From positions 28,353 through 40,477 of the forward strand of contig MU647091.1 in NCBI GenBank assembly GCA_026770585.1: a DNA stretch of 12,125 nt, read 5' to 3'. The stretch comes from Baffinella frigidus (taxonomy: Eukaryota > Cryptophyceae > Cryptomonadales > Baffinellaceae). A program made the translations under genes and the position numbers. Positions 1 to 6,488 of the stretch are shown one piece after another (within the stretch, counting starts at the first letter, position 1; each line of letters opens with the position of its first letter). The notes below the pieces were generated by a model. It was given only the letters and a program-made list of their open reading frames with translations, searched no databases and was not told the DNA's origin.

Positions 1-660
1 GAGAGAGAGAGAGACAAAGCGCGCGAGAGAGAGAGACAGGGAGAGAGAGAGAGCGAGAGGGTGAGAGAGAGAGAGGCTTACTAACACGTGGTGGTGCGCT
101 GACAGCAGAGAGAGAGAGAGAGATCAAGGGGGCGGGAGCCATCTCCACTGCTGCCATCACCTGAGAGAGAGAGAGAGAGGGTGTGAGAGAGAGAGGGAGA
201 GAGAGGGTGTGTGTGAGAGAGAGAGAGAGGGTGAGAGAGAGAGAGAGAGAGAGGGTGTGAGAGAGAGAGAGATTGAGGGAGAGGGAGAGGGAGAGGGAGA
301 GGGAGAGGGAGAGAGAAGGTGTGTGTGTGTGTGAGAGAGAGAGGGTGTGTGAGAGAGGGTGTGTGTATGTGTGTGTGAGAGAGAGAGAGCGCGCGAGAGA
401 GAGAAAGGGAGAGAGAGAGAGCGAGAGGGTGTGTGTGTGAGAAAGAGGGTGAGAGAGAGACAGACTTACTAACACGTGGTAGCGCGCTGCCAGCAGTGAG
501 AGATAGAGAGGGAGAGAAAGAGAGAGAGCGAGCGGGAGGGAGGGAGGGAGGGAGGGAGAGAGAGAGAGAGAGAGAGGGTGTGTGTGTGAGAGAAGATCTC
601 ACTGTAACGAAAACACCGAGAGATGATACTGCCATCACCTGAGAGAGACACGCCTACTAA
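1..660. repeat. GA/GT microsatellite with a duplicated internal block
   Basis: Almost pure GA dinucleotides with GT runs and GGGAGA hexamers. Two near-copies of a non-simple block (76-108 and 464-496, containing ACTAACACGTGGT and a GCGCTG core) are each followed by a second shared block starting CTGCCATCACCTGAGAGA (151 and 629). The tract is therefore a duplicated composite rather than one uniform expansion. The Ser/Leu/His-Thr-rich minus-strand frames here are translations of the repeat, not genes. Confidence 0.95.
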
Positions 661-841
661 CTACTAACACCGTTTACTAACTTGCAATATCCACGCAGCG
701 CTGACCTGTGTCCCAAACGTCTGCGTCTTTCTATTCGCTCCTGGGCGCTTCCTGGTACAACGATCCGGATTTCGGATCGTCGCATAAAAGTAGTTGAGAT
801 GTTTTAAACCTCATCACGTCCTGTAAATGTATATATTGTGA
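651..841. other. Apparently single-copy stretch, no gene seen
   Basis: No open frame of note and no repeat shared with the rest of the window. The only structure is a small hairpin at 760-780 (ACGATCCG, 5-nt loop, CGGATCGT). It borders the left arm of the large inverted repeat. Confidence 0.5.
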
Positions 842-982
842 CTGACCGAAAAGTGAACGGAAACGTGATCAATTGCTGACTTTTGGTGTGTTTCCTGGGC
901 AATAATCCAATAGTTGACTTATGAATCTGTTCACACGGGTAGCCTCGTGTGGATGCCCGTCCCCCAGACTGCCCACTCTTTT

Positions 983-1056
983 GAATAACCCCTAAGCGAT
1001 AAGACCTAGGACCCTACGGTAGGCAACCCGTAGGGGTATAGGGGGGTTCCTACGGA
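983..1056 (+). repeat. Module F, copy 1
   Basis: Starts GAATAACCCCTAAGCG and contains the hairpin CCCTACGG/CCGTAGGG with an 8-nt loop, then a G-run and TTCCTACGG. It matches copies at 5464-5538, 9671-9758 and 11516-11604. It lies in the left arm of the large inverted repeat, paired with the 5464 copy. Confidence 0.85.
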
Positions 1057-1119
1057 AACCCAAACCCTGAACTAGGATATTTCGGTTGAAGCTCCTTCCG
1101 AGGAGAAGGGGGGGCTGGG

Positions 1120-1225
1120 GGAGGAGCCACTTAAGTCATGCAAAAAGCTTACGTTAACGGAGTAGTAACTCTGGTAAAATTTATAATGAACGATTTTAAA
1201 AGAGGTTTGGGAGGAGCCACTTAAG
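1120..1225 (+). repeat. 16-bp direct repeats bracketing a half foldback
   Basis: GGAGGAGCCACTTAAG occurs at 1120-1135 and 1210-1225. Between them lies only one half (about 1145-1206) of the foldback that is complete at 5236-5376. In the opposite arm the 16-mer occurs once. A deletion plus local duplication, or a rearranged insertion, explains this; which came first is not clear. Confidence 0.7.
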
Positions 1226-1525
1226 GAGACTGCGCCGTAAATCGACAGTACTGTAAAGTAACTATTCTGTAAAGCGACTGCGTAAATCGACCCTTGGTCG
1301 GATAGCGAGGGGGCAAACGGATATTTTTAATCCGGGTACGAATTCAAAAATTGGTACGAGTCGTCTCGTACCAATTTTTGAATTGGGGGGTTCAGTACCC
1401 GAATCCAATCAATACCCGATCCATTTGCCCCCTCGCTATCCGACCAAGGAGACTGTACCGTAAATCGACTGTACTGTAAAACAACTGCAGTGTGAAGCGG
1501 CAGTAGAGTAAAGCGACTACGCTAT
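1226..1525 (+). repeat. Degenerate repeats of ACTGTAAAGCRACT, interrupted by a foldback
   Basis: Short quasi-repeats around ACTGTAAAGCGACTG run on both sides of the foldback at 1292-1449. A longer block beginning GGAGACTG and containing CCGTAAATCGAC is present at both 1222 and 1447, so it brackets the foldback directly. The corresponding stretch in the other arm (5146-5223, minus sense) has this block once and no foldback. Confidence 0.7.
1292..1449. mobile_element. Foldback element with CCTTGGTCGG ends (158 bp)
   Basis: Terminal inverted repeats of 26 bp match perfectly (1292-1317 and 1424-1449). The centre is a 20-bp perfect stem (1341-1360 and 1365-1384) around TCGT. It is absent from the matching position of the right arm of the large inverted repeat, which supports insertion after the arms were duplicated. 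No coding capacity. Confidence 0.8.
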
Positions 1526-1664
1526 CCACTTAGCAGCGGCCGAGTGCCTTTTCGCCTTGAATTCAAGGCGAAATTCCGGTTAGCTTCCAGGGCGATGGAT
1601 AAGATTCTAGTGCACATCGTTTAGATGGACTGTATCCGTGAAGCCCCCGTTGGCTGCTAAGTGG
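1526..1664 (+). mobile_element. 139-bp CCACTTAGCAGC foldback, copy 1
   Basis: Perfect 12-bp terminal repeats CCACTTAGCAGC / GCTGCTAAGTGG. Inside is a hairpin TTCGCCTTG-AATT-CAAGGCGAA followed by a conserved non-palindromic stretch (AAATTCCGGTTAG, GGATAAGATTCTAG, ATGGACTGTAT). Exactly 139 bp, the same as the inverted copy at 5007-5145; a diverged third copy is at 10063-10190. Flanking dinucleotides (AT, AA) are not identical. Confidence 0.8.
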
Positions 1665-2184
1665 AAAGCACCAGAGAGAGGCATGGACCTCGCTCTCCTT
1701 GTCGCCCATCTCACTGTACGTCTGCCACACCCCATCCCACCTGCCGCCCCCCCACCCCCGTTGATCGCCTGTAACGTGGACTTCTCCGCGCTCACACCCC
1801 AACCCACCGTGGTCGGTCAGTGCCCTAGGTCACTGCGTCTTGCCCAATGCCTGCTATTCCCCTTTGTTCAGTGCCTGCTATCCCCCTTCGGTTAGTGCCG
1901 TGGGCACTGTACGCACGGTACTATCACCAGTAGGCACCAGCAGGAATTGGACAAGACCCACCGTGGTAGGTCAGTGCCGTGGATAGTACCGTCCTGTACG
2001 GACCGTGCTATCACCAGTGGGCACCAGCAGGCATTGGCACCAGCAGGCATACTAGGCTATCCCATAAGTGGCCACTAGGCTCATACACCCTACGGTAGGG
2101 CCCTAGGACCTGCTCAGGGCGATTTAGGGCGAGATGGGCGACAAGGAGAGCGAGGTAGGTCAGTGCCCACTAGCAGGCACTGGA
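1665..2184. repeat. Mosaic of scrambled direct and inverted repeats
   Basis: No gene. Blocks recur: CTATCACCAGTRGGCACCAG at about 1921 and 2008, CAGTGCC repeats near 1817, 1970 and 2160, and CCACCCCCGTTRATCGCC at about 1750 and 2321. A block of about 25 bp at 1689-1713 (CTCTCCTTGTCGCCCATCTC) returns inverted at 2130-2154. The plus-strand frame starting at 1638 crosses these repeats and has no recognisable protein features. Confidence 0.7.
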
Positions 2185-2210
2185 CAAGACGCAGTGGGCA
2201 CTGCGTCTTG
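2185..2210. repeat. 26-bp hairpin, 12-bp perfect stem
   Basis: CAAGACGCAGTG, GG, CACTGCGTCTTG. The right arm with its downstream sequence (CTGCGTCTTGCCCAA) also occurs at about 1835-1850. Confidence 0.85.
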
Positions 2211-2370
2211 CCCAACGCCTGCGATTCCCCCTTTGGTAGGGTTCAGGGTTCAGAAGGGTACCATCACCGTCAATCTGTAAGGAGGGTAGGGGCGTCCCTC
2301 GTGTCAGACCTGCCGCACACCCACCCCCGTTAATCGCCTGTAAGGAGGGACTCAACCCCCTCCTGCACTC

Positions 2371-2418
2371 GTGGCACCGACAACTTTTACCGGCGTGGCA
2401 CCGGCAACTTTTACCGAC
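2371..2418 (+). repeat. Two tandem 24-bp units
   Basis: GTGGCACCGRCAACTTTTAC plus four bases, twice, with one mismatch visible in the core. Confidence 0.85.
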
Positions 2419-2446
2419 TTCAAGGGGGGGAAATAGAAAGACGCAG

Positions 2447-2596
2447 GGCGTAAAATGACATGAAGCTCTCCCACGTAGTATTTTTCTTTCATTTGATGGC
2501 AATCAAAATTACTACACACGTTCTTTAATATTACTAGTAAGAACGAATTGAGTAGTAATTTTCGGCGTAAAATGACATGAAGCTCCCCCGCGTAGT
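2447..2596. mobile_element. Truncated foldback between 33-bp direct repeats
   Basis: Direct repeats 2447-2479 and 2564-2596 share GGCGTAAAATGACATGAAGC and differ at two positions. Between them is a degraded relative of the 142-bp foldback at 11139-11280: the arm from TATTTTTCTTTCATTTGATG through AAAATTACTACACA is kept, while the opposite arm survives only as GTAGTAATTTT. Confidence 0.75.
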
Positions 2597-2647
2597 TCCC
2601 CAACTACTCCAACGCCGGCGAGGTACTTAGAGCCTACCGATTGCCTA

Positions 2648-2720
2648 CGGTAGGAGCCCCCCTCCTACGACTTAGACCTTTTTGTTTTAAACGTCGTAGG
2701 AGGAGGGGGGGTTCCTACCG
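2648..2720. repeat. 73-bp hairpin of CCTACGG type
   Basis: An arm beginning CGGTAGGA with a C-run and TCCTACGAC pairs with GTCGTAGG, a G-run and TTCCTACCG around an A/T-rich loop. Its composition resembles the hairpin part of module F. Confidence 0.75.
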
Positions 2721-2765
2721 CAGACACAGCGGACTTCGGAGGGATTTTGTGAATGCCCACCTAGT

Positions 2766-2839
2766 GAATAATCCATAGACCCTACGGTATGCAATACCGT
2801 AGTGACATAGGGGGGTTCCTACGGATAAGATAACGGAAA
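2766..2839 (+). repeat. Module F, copy 2 (degenerate)
   Basis: GAATAATCC, CCCTACGGTATGCAATACCG, a G-run, TTCCTACGGATAAG and ATAACGGAAA follow the order of the intact copies. The 5' third is diverged. Confidence 0.75.
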
Positions 2840-2872
2840 TTCGGGCAGAACCGGCGCGATCTCATATGGAAA

Positions 2873-3000
2873 CACTTGAAATTTATAAACGTGGTTCAAT
2901 GAAATTTACTACACATAACGATCTTTATCAGAAATATTAAAGCAAACGTGTAGTAATTTCGATCGAATCCAAGTTTTTAAATTAAAAGTGTTCCCGCATG
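2873..3000. mobile_element. A/T-rich foldback with ACTACACA arms
   Basis: CATATGGAAACACTT pairs with AAGTGTTCCCGCATG. Inner arms GAAATTTACTACACA and CGTGTAGTAATTTC are shared in type with the foldbacks at 7805-7925 and 11139-11280. About 128 bp, no coding capacity. Confidence 0.7.
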
Positions 3001-3071
3001 AAATCCCTTCGTAGCCCGCTGTGTGGAACCGGCTGATGAACAGTGCATCAAGTCCAGATATCCGTGTTTCG

Positions 3072-3134
3072 GGATTCAGGATTCGGGTTCGAGGCTTTAG
3101 GCTTCAGGCTTGAGGTTTGAGGAGTCAGGGTTGA
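3072..3134 (+). repeat. Nine head-to-tail degenerate heptamers
   Basis: Can be cut into nine exact 7-mers of pattern GGNNTNA (GGATTCA, GGATTCG, GGTTCGA, GGCTTTA, GGCTTCA, GGCTTGA, GGTTTGA, GGAGTCA, GGGTTGA). The period is perfect although the sequence has drifted. It resembles decayed TTTAGGG-type telomeric repeat. Confidence 0.7.
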
Positions 3135-3197
3135 GGGAGAGGAGAGAGGGGGGGATGGGCGCACCAAGGGGTGGCCCGTAGCCTTGTGAGCGGTAGT

Positions 3198-3333
3198 CCA
3201 CTCGGGAGGCTACGAAGCACGTCTTGCCCGAATATTTGGACATAACGTGACTAAAAGTGCTGACTTTTGACGTGTTTCCTTAGAAACAATCCAATAATTA
3301 ACTTTGGAATGTTCCCCGTAGTGTTCCGAGTGG
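3198..3333. mobile_element. CCACTCGG foldback (136 bp)
   Basis: CCACTCGG...CTACG pairs with CGTAGTGTTCCGAGTGG. The interior is related to the CCACACGAGG family (GTGCTGACTTTTGACGTGTT, AACAATCCAATAATT). The sequence just outside the right end (ACCGGCTG, then TGAAC and CATCAAG) also follows the element ending at 3026, so both right ends share a target or duplicated flank. Confidence 0.65.
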
Positions 3334-3366
3334 ACCGGCTGCTGAACTGTTCATCAAGGGAGGACT

Positions 3367-3633
3367 GCACTGCTAGCCAGGATTTCTTGCTAAAGTCAAC
3401 CCCCACTTGAAACTGTCCACTTTAGAATCCCGGACGCCATGGTGGCGTCCATTTTACTACACCTCTCTCCCGTTTTTTTCAAAGTTGACTCATATGATAG
3501 ACTCAGGGTTGGTCGTCGTGTGGCCTCCGGGGAGGTCACACGAGAGAGAAGATAATCTCGAGGGACCTACCCAGAGTCGTATATCACCAAGTATACAACG
3601 TATACGAAGACAAAATCTTCTGGCTAGCAGTGG
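3367..3633. mobile_element. CACTGCTAGCCAG foldback
   Basis: CACTGCTAGCCAG at 3368 pairs with CTGGCTAGCAGTG ending at 3632. Inside are a palindrome GGACGCCATGGTGGCGTCC (3432-3450), a hairpin around CCTCCGGGGAGG (3514-3541) and, near the right end, a block shared with 10853-10903. A plus-strand frame at 3407-3655 reads through it without protein-like features. Confidence 0.65.
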
Positions 3634-3647
3634 ACTATTCGAACTTC

Positions 3648-3761
3648 CTAACTAACTAACTCACTAACTAACTAACTCACTCACTAACTAACTAACTAAC
3701 TCACTAACTAACTAACTAACTCACTCACTAACTAACTAACTCAATAACTAACTTGACAGCC

Positions 3762-3792
<31 letters not shown>
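3648..3792. repeat. CTAA tetranucleotide satellite
   Basis: (CTAA)n with interspersed CTCA units, interrupted once near 3745-3762 by a short non-repeat stretch. Confidence 0.95.
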
Positions 3793-3852
3793 CCCCAAAT
3801 CCCAAACCCCAAACCCGTTCGGTGAGCAGTTTTTGAGGACTGTTCGACCTTC

Positions 3853-3978
3853 CCACGCCAGAGGGCTCGAAACATCCACGTTTGACATCTTTCAGGGGAA
3901 ACCCCTTGAATACTTAAGTTAACGACGTTAGATCTGACGCGGATAAGGCGTCGGTTTTCCTCGAGGCCTCTGGCGTGG
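3853..3978. mobile_element. CCACGCCAGAG foldback, copy 1 (2-bp TC duplication)
   Basis: CCACGCCAGAGGGCTCGA and TCGAGGCCTCTGGCGTGG match over 18 bp with one mismatch. Flanked by TC at 3851-3852 and TC at 3979-3980. The interior differs from the other two CCACGCCAGA copies, so only the ends define this family. Confidence 0.8.
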
Positions 3979-4035
3979 TCCTTGGGTAAGCAGTTTGAAC
4001 TCCTCCCGCCCACTAACCCCAAACTGTAGATCCTC

Positions 4036-4385
4036 ACCCCCTGAACCGTAAACCGTAGACGCTAAACGCTGAACCGTACACCAACCTTCCGTCGGTGAGC
4101 AAACGATAAACGCTGAACCGTAAACGATAAACGCTGAACCGTAAACAATAAACGCTGAACCGCAAACGATCGACACTGAACCGCGAACGACAAACGCTGA
4201 ACCGGAAACGATCAACGCTGAACCGGAAACCAACCTTCCTTCGGTGAGCGACTTGAACATCCCCCACTCACAGACCCTAAATCCTAGACCCTCACGCCGC
4301 AAACGATCAACGCTGAAGCGCGAAGCAACCTTCCTTCGGTGAGCAAACGATAAACGCTGAACCGTAAACGATGAACGCTGAACCT
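4036..4385. repeat. 21-bp tandem array with a higher-order unit
   Basis: GTAAACGATAAACGCTGAACC (21 bp) repeats about ten times with drift. It is interrupted by a spacer of type AACCTTCCTTCGGTGAGC, which recurs at about 4082, 4229, 4326 and, diverged, 3811 and 4531. Because 21 is a multiple of three, several frames stay open; the periodic minus-strand frames (Phe-Ser-Val-Tyr or Gly-Ser-Ala-Phe) reflect this and are not genes. Confidence 0.9.
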
Positions 4386-4386
4386 A

Positions 4387-4523
4387 CGCTAGACGGGAAG
4401 GGGGTCAATCGCACAAGTCAACTCCCCCGAGGCCTCGGGTCAACTTTTGCCAACTTCCAGGAATTTCCTGGAACCTGCCCTTACGGCAACTTTTGATTGA
4501 CCACCATCACGTCTAAAGTAGCG
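4387..4523. mobile_element. Foldback-like segment with GGTCAATC arms
   Basis: CGCTAGACG plus GGTCAATC on the left answer GATTGACC, ACGTCTAA and GTAGCG on the right. The centre is the palindrome TCCAGGAATTTCCTGGA (4457-4473). Two copies of CAACTTTTG lie inside. The ends are loosely matched, so this is a tentative call. Confidence 0.45.
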
Positions 4524-4570
4524 TAAACGAACCTCCCTTCCGTGAGCAGCTTGAACATCCCCCACTCACG

Positions 4571-4990
4571 CTCCTCCTCCTCCCCCAGCTCCCCTTTCTC
4601 CTCCGAAGGAGCTTGCACCGGAATCTCCTGATTGAGGGTTTTGTTTACTATTACTAATTAACATACTAAGTTGCCGGTTTTGTGGGGGAGTTGACTTGAG
4701 AGAAAGTCAACTCCCTGGCCTTTTAAAAAATACTTTGTCTGATATTAGCTCCTCCTCCTCCCCCAGCTCCCCCTTCTCCTCCGAAGGAGCTTGCACCGGA
4801 ATCTCCTGGTGGAGGGTTTCGTTTACTATTACTAATTAACATACTAAGTTGACGATTTTTGGGGGGAGTTGACTGTAGAGAAACCTTTTGAAAAATACTT
4901 TGTCTGATACTAGCTCCTCCCCCCCCCCCAGCTCCCCTTTCTCCTCGGAAGAAGCTTGCACAGGAATCTCCTGCGTTGGGGGTTGGGTTT
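4571..4990. repeat. Tandem array, unit about 165-178 bp
   Basis: Units start at 4571, 4749 and 4914 (third partial), each with CTCC repeats, CCCAGCTCCCC, GAAGGAGCTTGCACCGGAAT and TTACTATTACTAATTAAC. Unit 1 has a perfect 12-bp hairpin GGGAGTTGACTT/AAGTCAACTCCC (4686-4715); unit 2 has lost its right half. The CTCC-rich head is also part of both arms of the large inverted repeat (about 1064-1128 and 5393-5459). Confidence 0.9.
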
Positions 4991-5006
4991 AGGCTTCCCG
5001 CTCCTC

Positions 5007-5145
5007 CCACTTAGCAGCCACCGGGGGCTTCACGGATACAGTCCATCTAAACAATTCGTACTAGAATCTTATCCATTGCCCTGGAACCTAACCGGAATTT
5101 CGCCTGGACTTCAAGGCGAAAAGGACCTCGGCCGCTGCTGAGTGG
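5007..5145 (-). mobile_element. 139-bp CCACTTAGCAGC foldback, copy 2
   Basis: Same length as copy 1 and in the opposite orientation, with ends CCACTTAGCAGC and GCTGCTGAGTGG (one mismatch). It forms the innermost part of the right arm. The hairpin partner strand carries substitutions that weaken the middle of the stem. Confidence 0.8.
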
Positions 5146-5235
5146 ATAGCGTAGTCGCTTTACTCTACTGTCGCTTCACACTGCAGTTGCTTTACAGAAC
5201 AGTCGATTTACGGTACAGTCTCCTTATAATGCGAA

Positions 5236-5376
5236 AAGCTTACGTTAACGGAGTAGTAACTTTGGTACAAAATTTATCATGGAAAACATTCTTGGGCTCT
5301 AAAAGTCCTGAAATCTCTTTTAAAATCGTTCATTATAAAATTTGTACCAAAGTTACTACTCCGTTAACGTAAGCTT
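5236..5376. mobile_element. AAGCTTACGTTAACGG foldback (141 bp)
   Basis: Perfect 36-bp inverted repeats (5236-5271 and 5341-5376), beginning AAGCTTACGTTAACGGAGTA. About 70 bp of A/T-rich centre, no coding capacity. In the other arm only one half remains (1145-1206). Confidence 0.85.
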
Positions 5377-5463
5377 GTTGCATGACTTAAGTGGCTCCTC
5401 CCCCAGCTCCCCCTTCTCCTCGGAGGGAGCGTAAACCGGAATCTCCTAGTTCAGGGTTTGGGT

Positions 5464-5538
5464 TTCCGTAGGAACCCACCTATGTCCCTACGGGTTGCCT
5501 ACCGTAGGGTCCTAGGTCTTATCGCTCAGGGGTTATCC
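5464..5538 (-). repeat. Module F, copy 3
   Basis: TCCGTAGGAACC, CCCTACGGGTTGCCTACCGT, CCTAGGTCTTATCGCT and GGGGTTATCC in reverse sense. Pairs with 983-1056 in the other arm. Confidence 0.85.
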
Positions 5539-5568
5539 AAAAGAGTTGGCAGTCTGGGGGACGGACAC

Positions 5569-5770
5569 CCACACGAGGCTGCCCTTGTGAACAGATTCAT
5601 AAGTCAACTATTGGATTATTGCCCAGGAAACACGCCAAAAGTCAGCAATCGATCACGTTTCCGTTCGCTTTTCGGTCAGGCACAGAAGAATCTAGATTCT
5701 TTTCACCTGAAAGTTACTACACACGTTTACAATCGACATTTATTCTGTTCGCTTGGGTAGCCTCGTGCGG
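5569..5770 (-). mobile_element. CCACACGAGG foldback, copy A (202 bp)
   Basis: CCACACGAGGC and GCCTCGTGCGG ends (one mismatch). Its interior matches the element at 6073-6275 in the opposite orientation: CATAAGTCAACTATTGGATT and GAAACACGCCAAAAGTC on one side, TTACTACACACGTTTA and TTATTCTGTTCGC on the other. Flanking dinucleotides are not identical. Confidence 0.8.
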
Positions 5771-5875
5771 TGAGGCTTCGGGCTTGTTCTTTCGGTTTAG
5801 GCTTCGGGCGTCAACCCCTAGGTACAGGCCTCTTGTATCTGTACCGGGGGGGGGGGGTCTAATCTAATGCGGAAA

Positions 5876-5996
5876 CGGTTTTAATTTAAAACCAAATTTA
5901 AAACCGAAGCTGAGGTGCTTCCCTGAACCCTAAACACTAAACACTAAACACTACGCCCTAACAAAAAAAAGTACTACGCCCTAAACCCTAAATACT
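5876..5996. repeat. A/T palindrome and CCCTAAA/CACTAAA heptamers
   Basis: GGTTTTAATTTAAAACC (5877-5893) is a near-perfect palindrome with a further arm to 5906. From about 5925 come CCCTAAACACTAAACACTAA and, after an A-run, CCCTAAACCCTAAA. These are heptamers of the plant/algal telomere type, too few and too degenerate to be a functional telomere. A 12-G run lies just upstream at 5846-5857. Confidence 0.7.
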
Positions 5997-6072
5997 GAAG
6001 CTTCCACCAGCCCTCACGGCCTGAGCCAAACGTCGGATTTCGATGTGAGATTTCAAGGGGGTTGAAGTCGGA

Positions 6073-6275
6073 CCACACGAGGCTATCCATGCGAACAGAA
6101 TAAACGTCGATTATAAACGTGTGTAGTAATTTTCAGGTGAATTGCTCGAAACTTTACACAAGTCGCGCCGCTGAGCGGCGCGACACGTGACCAATTTGCT
6201 GACTTTTGGCGTGTTTCCTGGGCAATAATCCGATAGTTGACTTATGAATCTGTTCGCATGGATAGCCTCGTGTGG
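6073..6275 (+). mobile_element. CCACACGAGG foldback, copy B (2-bp GA duplication)
   Basis: Perfect 27-bp terminal repeats (6073-6099 and 6249-6275). Flanked by GA on both sides (6071-6072 and 6276-6277). The empty site, with a single GA, is seen at about 10712-10724 in the related host element. The centre holds a GC palindrome (6162-6184). Confidence 0.92.
6162..6184. repeat. 23-bp GC palindrome
   Basis: GTCGCGCCGCT, G, AGCGGCGCGAC: an 11-bp perfect stem with one central base, at the middle of the 203-bp element. The sister element at 5569-5770 lacks it. Confidence 0.9.
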
Positions 6276-6298
6276 GAATCCGACATCAACGGCTCCAA

Positions 6299-6423
6299 CC
6301 ACGCCAGAGCCTTAGAAGGGGTCGCCAAAAGTCAATTTCTTCTCAAGGCAGTGGTTTTCAAAAGTCAACGAACGCATCCAGATACGTTCAAAAAAATCAA
6401 CCCCCTCCTCCACTCTGGCGTGG
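6299..6423 (+). mobile_element. CCACGCCAGAG foldback, copy 2 (2-bp AA duplication)
   Basis: CCACGCCAGAG / CTCTGGCGTGG ends, flanked by AA at 6297-6298 and 6424-6425. The host relative at 10649-10798 has the unoccupied site CTCCAATTCCCC. The interior (CCAAAAGTCAATTTC, TTTTCAAAAGTCAA, AAATCAACCCCC) aligns with the copy at 7110-7236. Confidence 0.92.
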
Positions 6424-6488
6424 AATTCCCCTTGCAACCGAGAAATCGAAAACCCATGATTTGCTCAGGCCGTGAGGGTTGCTGGTGG

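Larger units (their letters stand above)
842..1664 (+). repeat. Left arm of a 4.8-kb inverted repeat
   Basis: Read in reverse complement, 5007-5679 matches this segment block by block. From outside in: CTGACCGAAAAG; half of a CCACACGAGG foldback (to 953); module F; a CTCC-rich block; a block with AAGCTTACGTTAACGG; ACTGTAAAGC-type repeats; and the 139-bp CCACTTAGCAGC element. The arms differ by events within them. This arm carries an extra 158-bp foldback (1292-1449) and an extra copy of the GGAGACTG block. The other arm keeps a full foldback at 5236-5376 that is reduced to a half here. By eye identity is high (roughly 90% or more in aligned blocks). The spacer is 1665-5006. Confidence 0.85.
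2722..3026. mobile_element. CACAGCGG foldback carrying module F and a nested foldback
   Basis: Ends CACAGCGG...AGGGATTT (from 2725) and AAATCCCTTCG...CCGCTGTGTGG (to 3026) form imperfect terminal repeats matching the element at 9625-9785. Module F (2766-2839) occupies the equivalent internal position. A further foldback at 2873-3000 has no counterpart in the 9625 copy and is presumably a later insertion. Confidence 0.7.
5007..5679 (-). repeat. Right arm of the 4.8-kb inverted repeat
   Basis: Reverse complement of 842-1664 in block order. The outer limit (5679, TTCGGTCAG) falls inside the CCACACGAGG foldback at 5569-5770, which is complete here but only half present at the left arm. The break therefore lies in the middle of that element. 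Frames at 5142-5372 and 5458-5760 run through shared repeat blocks and are not credible genes. Confidence 0.85.
6004..6488. mobile_element. CCACCAGCCCTCACGG foldback split by two insertions
   Basis: Ends CCACCAGCCCTCACGG and CCGTGAGGG...CTGGTGG. Without the elements at 6073-6275 and 6299-6423 and one copy of each 2-bp duplication, the remaining 153 bp align end to end with the uninterrupted element at 10649-10798 (150 bp), for instance GTCGGAATCCGAC and GGCTCCAATTCCCCTTG. Flanking dinucleotides TT and GT differ. The frames at 6237-6602 span these joins and are not genes. Confidence 0.85.

Noticed and set aside
81-651. Ser/Leu/His-rich frames on the minus strand and Glu/Arg-rich frame on the plus strand
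   Set aside because: Direct translations of GA/GT microsatellite; no unique sequence or domain.
1526-1664. tRNA or tRNA-derived SINE in the 139-bp element
   Set aside because: No cloverleaf, no convincing A or B box; terminal inverted repeats fit a foldback element better.
3928-4302. Minus-strand frames with periodic Gly-Ser-Ala-Phe or Phe-Ser-Val-Tyr, resembling a repeat protein
   Set aside because: The 21-bp DNA period keeps all frames open; units drift without codon-position bias and the frame includes foldback sequence.
4034-4385. CRISPR-like array of about 21-bp repeats
   Set aside because: Head-to-tail tandem with no unique spacers, in a eukaryotic context.
5142-5867. Plus-strand frames in the right arm of the inverted repeat
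   Set aside because: They cross borders of several non-coding repeat blocks; the matching left arm does not preserve the frames.
5921-5996. Functional telomere
   Set aside because: Only a few imperfect heptamers, with repeats continuing on both sides.
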